Assembly (NCBI RefSeq): GCF_024362205.1
Contig: NZ_CP101462.1
Coordinates: 1,330,501 to 1,394,500 of the forward strand
Length of the DNA: 64,000 nt
Direction of reading: 5' to 3'
Source: Exiguobacterium aurantiacum
GTDB taxonomy: Bacteria; Bacillota; Bacilli; Exiguobacteriales; Exiguobacteriaceae
Made by a program: the position numbers and the translations under genes. Shown piece after piece: positions 17,606 to 25,784 of the stretch (the stretch's first letter is position 1; the number at the start of each line of letters is the position of its first letter). The notes below the pieces were generated by a model, which had not been told where the DNA came from, made no database searches, and saw only the letters and a list, made by a program, of their open reading frames with translations.

Positions 17606-18844
17606 ATGAAAGGAATCGAACAATTCCAACAACGACTGCACTATTCGGTCTACCCGACCCAAAAATTCAAGACGACCACATGTCTCGTCTCATTCGCGGC
17701 GCCACTGTCGCCTGAGACGATTGCCGATCGGGCTTTATTGCCGTATGTGATGGAGAAAGCGACAGCGGCCTATCCGTCGATCGAATTGTTTCACACGCCG
17801 CTCGAACAACTGTATGACGCGAGTCTCTATGCCGGGGCATCGAAAGTCGGCAAAGAGCATGTCATCCAGTTCCAGCTCGAAGTCGTGAGTGATGCACTCG
17901 TTGGCGAACCGGTACTCGCTGAGGCGATCAAGCTGCTCGAAGAAGTGCTCCTCCGTCCGAACGCCTATGACGGGGCATTTCAACCGCTCATCGTCGAACA
18001 GGAGGCCCGTCTCCAGCGTCAACGCATCGAATCGGTCTACGATGACAAGATGCGCTTCGCCCAGCAACGGCTCCAAGAATTGCTCGGCGGCGAACTCGCC
18101 ATCCCATCGCTCGGGACGCTCGAGCAATTGGAGCACGTGACGCCGAAGACGCTCTTTGACGCCTATACGTCAATGATTCGTCACGACCGTGTCGATGTCT
18201 ATGTCGTCGGCGACGTGAAGCGTGAGCAAGTGACGGACGCGTTCGCGCCACTCGAAGGACTCGGTCAACGACTCGTTCGTGAGTATCCGCAACCGGTCGA
18301 TCGCGAATTCCAGCGCCTCGAAGAAGATCAACCGATCAATCAGAGCAAACTGCATCTCGCCTATCAAGTCGACGTCGACCCACGGAGCGAGGACGCTGTG
18401 CGGATGCAAGTCGTCAATGGCCTGTTCGGTGGATTCCCGCACTCGAAACTGTTCATGAACGTGCGGGAAAAAGAGAGCCTGGCCTACTATGCCGCCTCGC
18501 AGTACAGCTCGCTCAGCCGGATGTTGTTCGTCTATGCCGGGATTGACGCCTCGAACCAGGCGAAGACCGAGGCGATCATCGCCGACCAGCTCGCCGACCT
18601 CCAGGCCGGTATATTCGAAGACGAGACACTCGAACAGACGAAAGCGATGTTATACCATCAACGTCGTCAACTCGGGGACAACCCGCGCCAATTGATCGCC
18701 TGGATGAGCGGTTCGGACATCCGCCCGTTCTCGCTCGAGGAAGAGATGGCGATCATCGAACGGACATCGCGTGAAGACGTGGCCGCGCTCGCCAATCGTC
18801 TGGCCCTGCAGGCCGTCTATTGTTTAAAGGGGGGAACTATATGA
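17606..18844 (+). CDS. ymfF: M16-family peptidase-like protein (YmfF), inactive subunit
   Basis: This 412-residue protein belongs to the insulinase/processing-peptidase superfamily but has no HxxEH zinc motif. It keeps the C-terminal half features of the family ('NGLFGGFPHSKLFMNVREKE' followed by 'SLAYYAAS', the Arg-Tyr substrate-binding region). In B. subtilis YmfF pairs with YmfH, and the two overlap here by four bases (ATGA). It is likely the non-catalytic partner of a heterodimeric zinc peptidase, by analogy with AlbE/AlbF and mitochondrial processing peptidase. The physiological substrate is unknown. Confidence 0.85.
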   Translation: MKGIEQFQQRLHYSVYPTQKFKTTTCLVSFAAPLSPETIADRALLPYVMEKATAAYPSIELFHTPLEQLYDASLYAGASKVGKEHVIQFQLEVVSDALVGEPVLAEAIKLLEEVLLRPNAYDGAFQPLIVEQEARLQRQRIESVYDDKMRFAQQRLQELLGGELAIPSLGTLEQLEHVTPKTLFDAYTSMIRHDRVDVYVVGDVKREQVTDAFAPLEGLGQRLVREYPQPVDREFQRLEEDQPINQSKLHLAYQVDVDPRSEDAVRMQVVNGLFGGFPHSKLFMNVREKESLAYYAASQYSSLSRMLFVYAGIDASNQAKTEAIIADQLADLQAGIFEDETLEQTKAMLYHQRRQLGDNPRQLIAWMSGSDIRPFSLEEEMAIIERTSREDVAALANRLALQAVYCLKGGTI

Positions 18845-20100
18845 AACTCGATTTTCCAAACGTGGGAGAGACGCTCCATCACACCGTCCTCGAGAACGGA
18901 TTGACGGTCTATCTATTGAAGAAGAGCGGCTATGAGAAGACGTATGCCACGTTCACGACGAAATACGGGTCGATCGACCGGCGCTTTAAAACGGAAGAAT
19001 GGATTGACGTTCCAGACGGGATTGCCCATTTTCTCGAGCATAAAATGTTCGAGAAAGAAGACGGTGACGTATTCCAACAGTTCGGACGCCTCGGTGCGTC
19101 GGCGAACGCGTTCACGTCGTTCACCCGGACGGCGTACTTGTTCGGTGCGACGTCGAATGTCAGCGAGAACTTGAAGACGTTGATCGATTTCGTCCAAGCC
19201 CCGTACTTCACGGAAGCATCGGTCGAGAAAGAGAAAGGCATCATCGGCCAAGAGATTCAGATGTATCAGGACAACCCAGGCTGGCGCTTGTACTTCGGTT
19301 TGATTGAGGCGATGTACGCCGAGCATCCGGTCAAAATCGACATCGCCGGAACGATTGAATCGATTAGCGCCATCACGGCCGACGATTTGTATCGCTGCCA
19401 TGAGGCGTTCTATCATCCGAGCAACATGGTGTTGTTCGTCGTTGGCAATATCGACCCTGACGCCATCCTCGCCGAGATCACCGCGAACCAGGCGGCGAAG
19501 ACGTTCGACGCGCCTTTCTTGACGGCGCGTGAAGCAATCGAGGAACCCGAGACGGTTCATATGACGGAACGGGTCATTGAGATGGATGTCTCGGTCCCGA
19601 AAGTGATGATCGGCTACAAGGATACGCCGCGCCCCGGCAAAGACGGGATGAAGCAGGAGCTCGTCGTCGAGCTCCTCATGCACGCCTTGTTCGACACGAC
19701 GGCCCCACTCTACGCGGAACTGTACGCCGAAGGATTGATCGATGACGCGTTCTCATTTGACTACACGTCGGAAGAAACGTTCGCCTTCGCCGTCCTATCG
19801 ATGGAGACGCCGCATGTCGAGACGTTCGTCGACCGCATCACGTCCGCCCTCGCCCGTCCGCTCGAACTCGAAGCCGGGACGCTCGACCGCAAGAAACGGA
19901 TGATGAAAGGGCAGTTCTTGAAGGCGCTCAATTCGCCAGAGTTTATCGCCAACCAGTTCTCACGCTACGCGCTCAGCGGCGGCAACATGTTCGACATCCC
20001 GGACCTGCTCGATGCGATCACACTCGACGACTTGTATGCGGCGTATGACCGTCTGTTCCAAGCTGATCACCGTACGGTCTGTGTCGTCAAGAAGCCGTGA
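18841..20100 (+). CDS. ymfH: M16-family zinc metallopeptidase (YmfH)
   Basis: This 419-residue protein is the catalytic partner of the upstream YmfF. The inverted zinc motif HFLEH lies at 63-67, with a downstream Glu in 'KGIIGQEIQMYQDNP' about 75 residues later completing the site. The start at ATG 18841 follows AAAGGGGGG inside the end of ymfF and is coupled to it. Family members process short peptides. No peptide-modification genes (radical SAM, exporter, short precursor) are adjacent, so a housekeeping role is more likely than bacteriocin maturation. The reading frame overlaps the next gene by four bases. Confidence 0.9.
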   Translation: MKLDFPNVGETLHHTVLENGLTVYLLKKSGYEKTYATFTTKYGSIDRRFKTEEWIDVPDGIAHFLEHKMFEKEDGDVFQQFGRLGASANAFTSFTRTAYLFGATSNVSENLKTLIDFVQAPYFTEASVEKEKGIIGQEIQMYQDNPGWRLYFGLIEAMYAEHPVKIDIAGTIESISAITADDLYRCHEAFYHPSNMVLFVVGNIDPDAILAEITANQAAKTFDAPFLTAREAIEEPETVHMTERVIEMDVSVPKVMIGYKDTPRPGKDGMKQELVVELLMHALFDTTAPLYAELYAEGLIDDAFSFDYTSEETFAFAVLSMETPHVETFVDRITSALARPLELEAGTLDRKKRMMKGQFLKALNSPEFIANQFSRYALSGGNMFDIPDLLDAITLDDLYAAYDRLFQADHRTVCVVKKP

Positions 20101-20792
20101 CGACGCTCATCACGGGGGCGAGTGGGGCGATTGGCCGTGCCGTCGCCCTGTCGTTCCGGGACGATGACCTCATCTTGCAGGCACATACGCAGACCGAGGT
20201 GCTCCGTAAGTTCGTCGCGAGCGAGAACTTGACGGCCGACGTCGTCACTTGCGACCTTGACGATGAAACTGGACTCGAGTCATGGCTCGAGACGCTCGGA
20301 CCGGTCGACCGCATCGTTCACGTCGCCGGCAATCATGCCTACGGTCTGCTCGTCGACCAGTCGCTCCTCGAGCTCGATCGGCTGTATCGCATCCATGTCC
20401 GCTCGATGGTTCGGCTCGTGCAACATGTCGTCGCACAGAAACCGTACGATCACCCGCTCGATATCGTCGTCGTCTCGAGTGTCTGGGGTGAGGTCGGTGC
20501 GGCCGGCGAAGTGCTCTATTCGACGGTCAAGGCCGCCCAACTCGGATTCGTCAAGGCGTTCGCCCGCGAGGCCGGACCGTTTCACGTCCGCATCAACGCG
20601 GTCACGCCGGGGTGGATTGACACCCCGATGAATGATACGGTAGAAGAGACGAAACAAGACGTTCGGGATGAAATTCCACTCGGCCGGTTAGGGGGGGCCG
20701 AGGAAGTGGCGGAGACGATTCGCTTCCTCTGTTCTCCGGCCGCCTCGTACATAACCGGCACCGTGCTCCGCATCGATGGCGGTTGGGTGTGA
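20097..20792 (+). CDS. ymfI: Short-chain dehydrogenase/reductase (YmfI)
   Basis: This 231-residue classical SDR begins with GTG 20097, overlapping ymfH by four bases (GTGA). The Rossmann cofactor motif is TGASGAIG at 6-13, the catalytic set is Ser127/128, Tyr141 and Lys145 (LYSTVKAA), and the C-terminal 'ITGTVLRIDGGW' is the usual SDR ending. 'GRAV' after the glycine motif does not decide NAD versus NADP. It resembles FabG-like reductases; the substrate is unknown. As in B. subtilis, it lies between ymfH and ymfK. Confidence 0.88.
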   Translation: MTTLITGASGAIGRAVALSFRDDDLILQAHTQTEVLRKFVASENLTADVVTCDLDDETGLESWLETLGPVDRIVHVAGNHAYGLLVDQSLLELDRLYRIHVRSMVRLVQHVVAQKPYDHPLDIVVVSSVWGEVGAAGEVLYSTVKAAQLGFVKAFAREAGPFHVRINAVTPGWIDTPMNDTVEETKQDVRDEIPLGRLGGAEEVAETIRFLCSPAASYITGTVLRIDGGWV

Positions 20793-20889
20793 AACTTTGT
20801 CGGCTCGGTTGAAACGAGTTCTTTTCAATTCTTCTAAAATAATTTAGAATGAACAAGGTAGCGAGCACACATCAGAAAGGGTGGACGAG

Positions 20890-21666
20890 ATGGATCATAA
20901 GTTCGAAGAATGGTATCTCGAATATGAACTTTGCCAAAATCGGCCCGGTATCCTCGGGGATATCGCCTCACTGATGGGGATGCTTCAAATCTCAATCGTG
21001 ACGATCAACGGCGTCGATCTTCAACGTCGCGGCATGCTGTTAAAAGCACCGGCGGCCGATCACGTCCATCGTCTGGAACATATTTTACGCAAGATGGAAG
21101 CCATCGTCGTCATCAAACTCCGGCGCCCGAAACTCCGGGACCGAATCGCGATTCGACATGGACGCTACATCGAGCACGACAACGATGACAAGAAGACGTT
21201 CCGTTTCGTCCGCGAGGACTTAGGTGTCCTCGTCGACTTCGTCGCCGAACTGATGAAAGAAGAACGGCATTTGCTGATCGGCGTGCGCGGCAACCCGCGT
21301 GTCGGAAAGACCGAGTCGATCGTGGCGGCGAGCGTCTGTGCGAACAAACGCTGGCTGTTCCTATCGTCGACGCTCATGAAGCAGACGGTGCGGACATCAC
21401 TGTTCGAGGAAGAACGCGAAGGTGACCACGTCTATATCATCGATGGTGCCGTCTCGACGCGGACGATGGACGAACGCCATCGGCAATTGATTCGCGAAGT
21501 CATGCGACTTCCGTCCGTCAAGGTCATCGAGCATCCAGATCTTTACGTGCGCAACACCGACTGTGTGTTCGAGGACTTTGATTACATCATCGAACTGCGG
21601 AACTCACAAGATGAGGAGATCATCATTCCTCAAGAGACACATCGTGAGGCAGAATGGTTTGAATAA
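20890..21666 (+). CDS. ymfK: DUF3388 protein (YmfK-like) with ACT-like and P-loop segments
   Basis: The function of this family is not established. From ATG 20890 (AAAGGGTGG upstream; GTG 20881 is less likely) the protein has 258 residues. Residues 10-75 resemble an ACT regulatory domain ('ELCQNRPGILGDIASLMGML' then 'INGVDL'). Residues 134-141 are a Walker A-type GNPRVGKT, followed by a hydrophobic strand ending in Asp ('DHVYIIDGA'), a possible Walker B. The combination suggests ligand-controlled nucleotide binding, which is inference. The gene lies in the conserved ymf block, 27 bases before the GTG start of ymfM. Confidence 0.8.
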   Translation: MDHKFEEWYLEYELCQNRPGILGDIASLMGMLQISIVTINGVDLQRRGMLLKAPAADHVHRLEHILRKMEAIVVIKLRRPKLRDRIAIRHGRYIEHDNDDKKTFRFVREDLGVLVDFVAELMKEERHLLIGVRGNPRVGKTESIVAASVCANKRWLFLSSTLMKQTVRTSLFEEEREGDHVYIIDGAVSTRTMDERHRQLIREVMRLPSVKVIEHPDLYVRNTDCVFEDFDYIIELRNSQDEEIIIPQETHREAEWFE

Positions 21667-21693
21667 CTACTTGAATGGAAGGTGTGGACCCCT

Positions 21694-22566
21694 GTGACAG
21701 AACTAGGGACTTTTTTGAAACAAAGGCGTGAGGCGAGCGGTTTGACGCTCGACCAAATCCAGCAGACGACGAAGATTCAAAAACGCTATATCATCGCGAT
21801 CGAGGAAGGTGATTACAAAAATCTCCCTGGCTCTTTCTATGCACGGGCGTTCATTAAAACGTACGCGGAATCGTTAGGGCTCGATGTCGATGAACTGTAC
21901 GAGACGTATGCGAAAGACTTGCCGAAAATCGAGCCGCAGCCGACCGTTCAATTGTCGCGAAAACAAACCTACTCGAAAGCGTCCGAGACGTCGAGCCGTG
22001 TCTCGCGTTGGGTACCGAAAGTCATGCTCGTGCTCGTCGCGTTCCTGTTGATGACGGCCGTCTATTACGTCGTCCGAAATCTTGACTTCGGCGATCAAAA
22101 CGCGTCGCAAACAGAACCGACGAATTCAAGCGTATCCATCGATCAAAACAAGGACGTGCCGGAAGAAGAGCCGGTCGAAGAAGAACCGCCGGCCGAAGAA
22201 CCGGTCGAAGAAGAGCCGGCTGAAGAGACAGGGCCGATTGCGGTCGCGTCGACGAACGGGGCCGATCTCACGTATGAAATCGCGACAACCGATAAGTTGA
22301 CGACGGAGATCCATGTGAAAGAATCGCCGGCGACATATGTCGGCGTGCGAGACACATCGCTCGAAGGTCCGTTCCTCGCGCCGGAATATCCAAACCAATC
22401 GAAGCAGAACCCGATTGTCATCGAGGACGCGGAAACGGATACGCTTCGCATCCGCATCGGCTTGATTGGTGGGGTCGAGAAAATTGTTGTCAATGGCCGG
22501 GAGCTTGAATTAGCCGACTCGCCGGTCACACAAAATATATTTGTAAAGAGAGTCGACGCAGAATAA
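21694..22566 (+). CDS. ymfM: RodZ-like HTH/membrane protein (YmfM)
   Basis: The protein is 290 residues from GTG 21694, chosen for AAGGTG upstream and family alignment; another GTG at 21682 overlaps the ribosome-binding site. It has a cytoplasmic Xre-type helix-turn-helix at about 5-70 ('LTLDQIQQTTKIQKRYI'), a membrane segment near 107-127, a Glu/Pro-rich linker (about 155-183) and an outer beta domain (RodZ C-terminal, DUF4115-like). RodZ proteins connect MreB with the cell envelope and support rod or coccoid shape. It is followed 31 bases later by pgsA, as in B. subtilis. Confidence 0.88.
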   Translation: MTELGTFLKQRREASGLTLDQIQQTTKIQKRYIIAIEEGDYKNLPGSFYARAFIKTYAESLGLDVDELYETYAKDLPKIEPQPTVQLSRKQTYSKASETSSRVSRWVPKVMLVLVAFLLMTAVYYVVRNLDFGDQNASQTEPTNSSVSIDQNKDVPEEEPVEEEPPAEEPVEEEPAEETGPIAVASTNGADLTYEIATTDKLTTEIHVKESPATYVGVRDTSLEGPFLAPEYPNQSKQNPIVIEDAETDTLRIRIGLIGGVEKIVVNGRELELADSPVTQNIFVKRVDAE

Positions 22567-22597
22567 GTTGACTCTCCTTCTAGAGGAGGAGTTCTCG

Positions 22598-23176
22598 ATG
22601 AACCTACCTAACCGTTTGACGATGTTACGGGTATTGCTCATTCCCGTGTTCGTCGTCTTACTCGCCGTAGATTTTGATTGGGGAGACATCGCTTTCCTCG
22701 GGGCGGACGTACCGCTCCATCAATTCATCGCTGGCGTCGTGTTTACGATCGCCGCTATCACTGACTGGCTTGACGGGCATCTCGCCCGTAAGCACAACTT
22801 GGTCACCAACTTCGGGAAGTTCATGGACCCGCTCGCTGACAAATTACTCGTCACGGCGGCACTTGTCCTCCTCGTCGAGATGGACCTCGTCGCGGCATGG
22901 GTCGTCGTCGTCATTCTCTCGCGTGAATTCGCGGTGACGGGACTGCGCCTCGTGGCGGCCGATGAAGGAATCGTCGTCGCGGCCGGGAAGTCGGGCAAAG
23001 CGAAGACATGGGTCCAACTCTTTGCTATCATCTTCCTGTTGTTCGGCAACCCGATTTTCAGTTATATCGGCATCCCGTTCGGGGAATGGGCGATGTGGCT
23101 AGCGCTCGTCTTGACGATTTACTCAGGGGCCGAATATTTCGCACAAAACTACAAGATCATTGTAAAGTCGATGTAA
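22598..23176 (+). CDS. pgsA: CDP-diacylglycerol-glycerol-3-phosphate 3-phosphatidyltransferase
   Basis: PgsA makes phosphatidylglycerol phosphate, the precursor of the main anionic phospholipid. The CDP-alcohol phosphotransferase motif is complete: Asp59-Gly60-x2-Ala63-Arg64-x8-Gly73-x3-Asp77-x3-Asp81 (DWLDGHLAR ... GKFMDPLADK). ATG 22598 follows GAGGAGGA and gives 192 residues, the normal length, with about five to six membrane segments. It is the last gene before a terminator, with cinA next. Confidence 0.95.
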   Translation: MNLPNRLTMLRVLLIPVFVVLLAVDFDWGDIAFLGADVPLHQFIAGVVFTIAAITDWLDGHLARKHNLVTNFGKFMDPLADKLLVTAALVLLVEMDLVAAWVVVVILSREFAVTGLRLVAADEGIVVAAGKSGKAKTWVQLFAIIFLLFGNPIFSYIGIPFGEWAMWLALVLTIYSGAEYFAQNYKIIVKSM

Positions 23177-23187
23177 CCGTCGGCACA

Positions 23188-23228
23188 GACGAGTTGTTCA
23201 GCTTGGCCGAACAGCTCGTTTTTTTATT
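23188..23228 (+). terminator. Terminator after pgsA
   Basis: GAGTTGTTC (23191-23199) pairs with GAACAGCTC (23209-23217) across a 9-base loop, followed by a run of seven T. Confidence 0.8.
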
Positions 23229-23245
23229 TTGGGGGAGGAATTCGG

Positions 23246-24472
23246 ATGAAACGGACCGAAATCATTGCGGTAGGCTCTGAACTGCTCTTAGGGGAAATCA
23301 CGAACACGAACGCCCGTTACTTGTCAGAACAGCTGTCGAAATACGGACTGTCCGTCCTGTATCATGTAGTCGTCGGGGATAACGGGGAGCGTTTAAAAGC
23401 GACGTTCGAGCAAGCGCAGGCCCGGAGTGAGCTCGTCATCGTCACCGGCGGTCTCGGGCCCACAGCGGACGACATCACGAAGACGACGCTCGCCGACATG
23501 CTCGGTCGTCCACTCATTCGCGATGAGGCATCGCTCGAGACGATTCGTCGTTTTGTCGCCTCGCGGGGACGGACGATGAACGATGGGGACGCAAGGCAGG
23601 CCGACGTCTTGACCGGTGCCGAGGTGCTCGATAACCCGGTCGGTCTCGCACCCGGCATGTGGATCGAAGGGGAGACGACGTGGCTGTTGCTACCAGGCGT
23701 CCCTTGGGAGATGAAAGCGATCGTCGAAGCCACGTTCCCGAACAAGTTCACAGGTGCGACGATTCTTTCGGAGTCGCTCCGATTTTACGAGATTGGCGAG
23801 TCGGCGCTTGATGCAGCGGTCGCTGATTTGATGACCGGGTCGAATCCGACGGTCGCCCCGTACGCCGAGTCGGGCGAGGCGAGGCTTCGCATCAGTGCCT
23901 GGGCCGAGACGGAATCCGAGGCGCGGCAGATGATCGACCGGGTCAAACAAGATATTTTGGATCGGGTCGGCCAGTATTACTTCGGTTCGAACGAAGACAC
24001 CCTCGCCACTCGGTTGATTCAAGCGTTGCAAGCGCGTAAGGCGACGCTGTCGCTCGCCGAATCGCTCACCGGTGGTCAAGCCCAAGCGATGGTGACGGCG
24101 GTGCCAGGAGCGTCTTCTGTCTTCATGGGCGGAGTCGTCACGTACTCGGACGAGCTAAAAAATAGGTTTTTAGGGGTGTCCCTTGATACAATTGAGTCAC
24201 ACTCGGTCGTCTCAAAAGAAGTCGCCTTTGAAATGATCCTCGGTTTGATTCGTCAGACCGGGACGGATTATGGACTGGCGTTCACAGGTGAGGCCGGCCC
24301 GACGTCAAGTTCGGGTCAACCGGTCGGAAAAGTGTTCATCGGCATCCGGTCACCGGCCGGAATCGACGTGATTGAACGTAACTATCCGCATCAAGAGCGG
24401 CATGTCATTCAAGCCCGGGCTACGAAAGACGGGATGTGGGCGCTCCTGCAACGAATGAAAAAAGGCGAATAA
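23246..24472 (+). CDS. cinA: CinA family protein (damage/competence-associated, NMN deamidase-type)
   Basis: This 408-residue two-domain protein has an N-terminal MoaB/MogA-like domain ('VGSELLLGEITNTNARYL' and 'VTGGLGPTADDITK') with pyrophosphatase-type activity in characterised members. The C-terminal CinA domain ('SLAESLTGGQAQAMVTAVPG') is associated with nicotinamide-nucleotide amidohydrolase activity in the PncC family. In Bacillales it lies directly upstream of recA and can be induced with it. GGGGGAGG precedes ATG 23246. Its stop codon lies inside a LexA box for recA. Confidence 0.92.
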   Translation: MKRTEIIAVGSELLLGEITNTNARYLSEQLSKYGLSVLYHVVVGDNGERLKATFEQAQARSELVIVTGGLGPTADDITKTTLADMLGRPLIRDEASLETIRRFVASRGRTMNDGDARQADVLTGAEVLDNPVGLAPGMWIEGETTWLLLPGVPWEMKAIVEATFPNKFTGATILSESLRFYEIGESALDAAVADLMTGSNPTVAPYAESGEARLRISAWAETESEARQMIDRVKQDILDRVGQYYFGSNEDTLATRLIQALQARKATLSLAESLTGGQAQAMVTAVPGASSVFMGGVVTYSDELKNRFLGVSLDTIESHSVVSKEVAFEMILGLIRQTGTDYGLAFTGEAGPTSSSGQPVGKVFIGIRSPAGIDVIERNYPHQERHVIQARATKDGMWALLQRMKKGE

Positions 24473-24516
24473 ACGTTCGCAAAAAACTTGTGTATCGTCT
24501 TCTGTTCGCTTATAAT
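24466..24516 (+). promoter_or_regulatory. recA promoter with LexA (SOS) box
   Basis: CGAATAAACGTTCG (24466-24479) matches the Bacillus LexA consensus CGAACRNRYGTTYG at 13 of 14 positions. It lies eight bases before the -35 TTGTGT (24488-24493), which is 17 bases before TATAAT (24511-24516). A second half-site, TGTTCG, occurs in the spacer. The box overlaps the cinA stop codon. Confidence 0.85.
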
Positions 24517-24548
24517 GAAAGTATCAATCAAAGGAGGCTCATTAATCT

Positions 24549-25598
24549 ATGAGTGATCGTAAACAAGCGTTAGAAATGGCATTACGCCAAATCGAGAAAC
24601 AATTCGGTAAAGGCTCAATCATGCGCCTTGGTGAAAATACAGATCAGCAAGTTTCAGTTACCCCGTCAGGCTCAATCGCCCTCGACATCGCCCTCGGTGC
24701 CGGTGGCTACCCACGTGGCCGTGTCATCGAAGTGTACGGACCTGAATCGTCAGGTAAGACGACGGTGGCGCTTCACGCCATCGCTGAAGTTCAAAAACGC
24801 GGCGGGCAGGCGGCCTTCGTCGACGCCGAGCACGCGCTCGATCCGAAATACGCCCAAAACCTTGGCGTCAATATCGATGAGTTGCTCTTGTCTCAACCAG
24901 ACACAGGGGAGCAGGCCCTTGAAATCGCAGAAGCCCTCGTCCGTTCTGGCGCGGTCGATATCCTCGTCGTCGACTCGGTTGCGGCACTCGTTCCGAAAGC
25001 CGAGATTGAAGGGGAGATGGGTGACTCGCACGTCGGTCTCCAAGCCCGCCTCATGAGCCAAGCGCTCCGTAAATTGTCGGGTGCGACGAACAAGTCGAAG
25101 ACGATTGTCATCTTCATCAACCAAATCCGTGAGAAAATCGGGATCATGTTCGGGAACCCGGAAACGACACCTGGTGGTCGTGCCCTCAAGTTCTACTCGT
25201 CGGTCCGTCTCGAGGTCCGTCGTGCTGAAACACTCAAGCAAGGCCAAGACATGGTCGGGAACCGGACGAAGATCAAAGTCGTCAAAAACAAAATCGCGCC
25301 ACCGTTCAAGACGGCGGAAGTCGATATCATGTACGGCGAAGGCATCTCGCGTGAAGGTGAGCTCATCGACATCGGAGCCGACCTCGATATCGTTCAGAAG
25401 AGCGGTGCGTGGTATTCGTACAACGAAGAGCGTCTCGGTCAAGGTCGCGAGAACGCGAAGCAGTATATGAAAGAGAACCCGTCAGTGGCGGCATCGGTCG
25501 AAGAACGCATCCGTGACCACTACGGACTCAACGGTGAAAAGACGGTCACAGTCGAAGCCGACAACGATGACGTCCTCTCGCTTCTAGACGAAGAATAA
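24549..25598 (+). CDS. recA: RecA recombinase
   Basis: RecA forms filaments on single-stranded DNA, drives strand exchange and promotes LexA self-cleavage. The 349-residue protein has Walker A GPESSGKT (64-71), the MAW/L2 region ('[14 protein letters not shown]'-type), '[10 protein letters not shown]' and an acidic C-terminal tail ('[13 protein letters not shown]'). AAAGGAGG precedes ATG 24549. Codon use appears more biased than in neighbours, fitting high expression. LexA control is visible just upstream, and a terminator follows. Confidence 0.97.
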   Translation: MSDRKQALEMALRQIEKQFGKGSIMRLGENTDQQVSVTPSGSIALDIALGAGGYPRGRVIEVYGPESSGKTTVALHAIAEVQKRGGQAAFVDAEHALDPKYAQNLGVNIDELLLSQPDTGEQALEIAEALVRSGAVDILVVDSVAALVPKAEIEGEMGDSHVGLQARLMSQALRKLSGATNKSKTIVIFINQIREKIGIMFGNPETTPGGRALKFYSSVRLEVRRAETLKQGQDMVGNRTKIKVVKNKIAPPFKTAEVDIMYGEGISREGELIDIGADLDIVQKSGAWYSYNEERLGQGRENAKQYMKENPSVAASVEERIRDHYGLNGEKTVTVEADNDDVLSLLDEE

Positions 25599-25607
25599 GC
25601 AACGTTT

Positions 25608-25640
25608 CCCGTCTGACACGGTTCAGGCGGGATTTTTTTA
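25608..25640 (+). terminator. Terminator after recA
   Basis: CCCGTCTGA (25608-25616) pairs with TCAGGCGGG (25623-25631, one G-T pair), followed by seven T. Confidence 0.85.
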
Positions 25641-25683
25641 GTATAATTTTTTCGCGAATTGGTAGTTCTATCCTGTCCTTGCA

Positions 25684-25738
25684 TTGCATTCTAACAGCTA
25701 AATAAGTACAATAAAGCTATACGCGGGCTCGCTCGCGT
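25684..25738 (+). promoter_or_regulatory. rny promoter and leader hairpin
   Basis: TTGCAT (25684-25689) and TACAAT (25707-25712) have 17-base spacing. Transcription would start just before a short GC-rich hairpin (ACGCG at 25721-25725 with CGCGT at 25734-25738, followed by TTTC), placed at the extreme 5' end of the rny mRNA. It may protect the transcript or attenuate it. Confidence 0.5.
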
Positions 25739-25784
25739 TTTCATTCATGAAAAAATAAAATAACCTTGCGAAAGGGAGGTGAAC

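Noticed and set aside
17606-20100. Bacteriocin-processing cluster (AlbE/AlbF-like M16 pair)
   Set aside because: There is no precursor peptide, radical SAM enzyme or dedicated exporter beside it, and the pair lies in the conserved housekeeping ymf block.
22140-22235. Tandem repeat of GAAGAAGAGCCG-like units in ymfM
   Set aside because: It encodes the Glu/Pro-rich linker expected in RodZ-type proteins and is not an independent DNA element.
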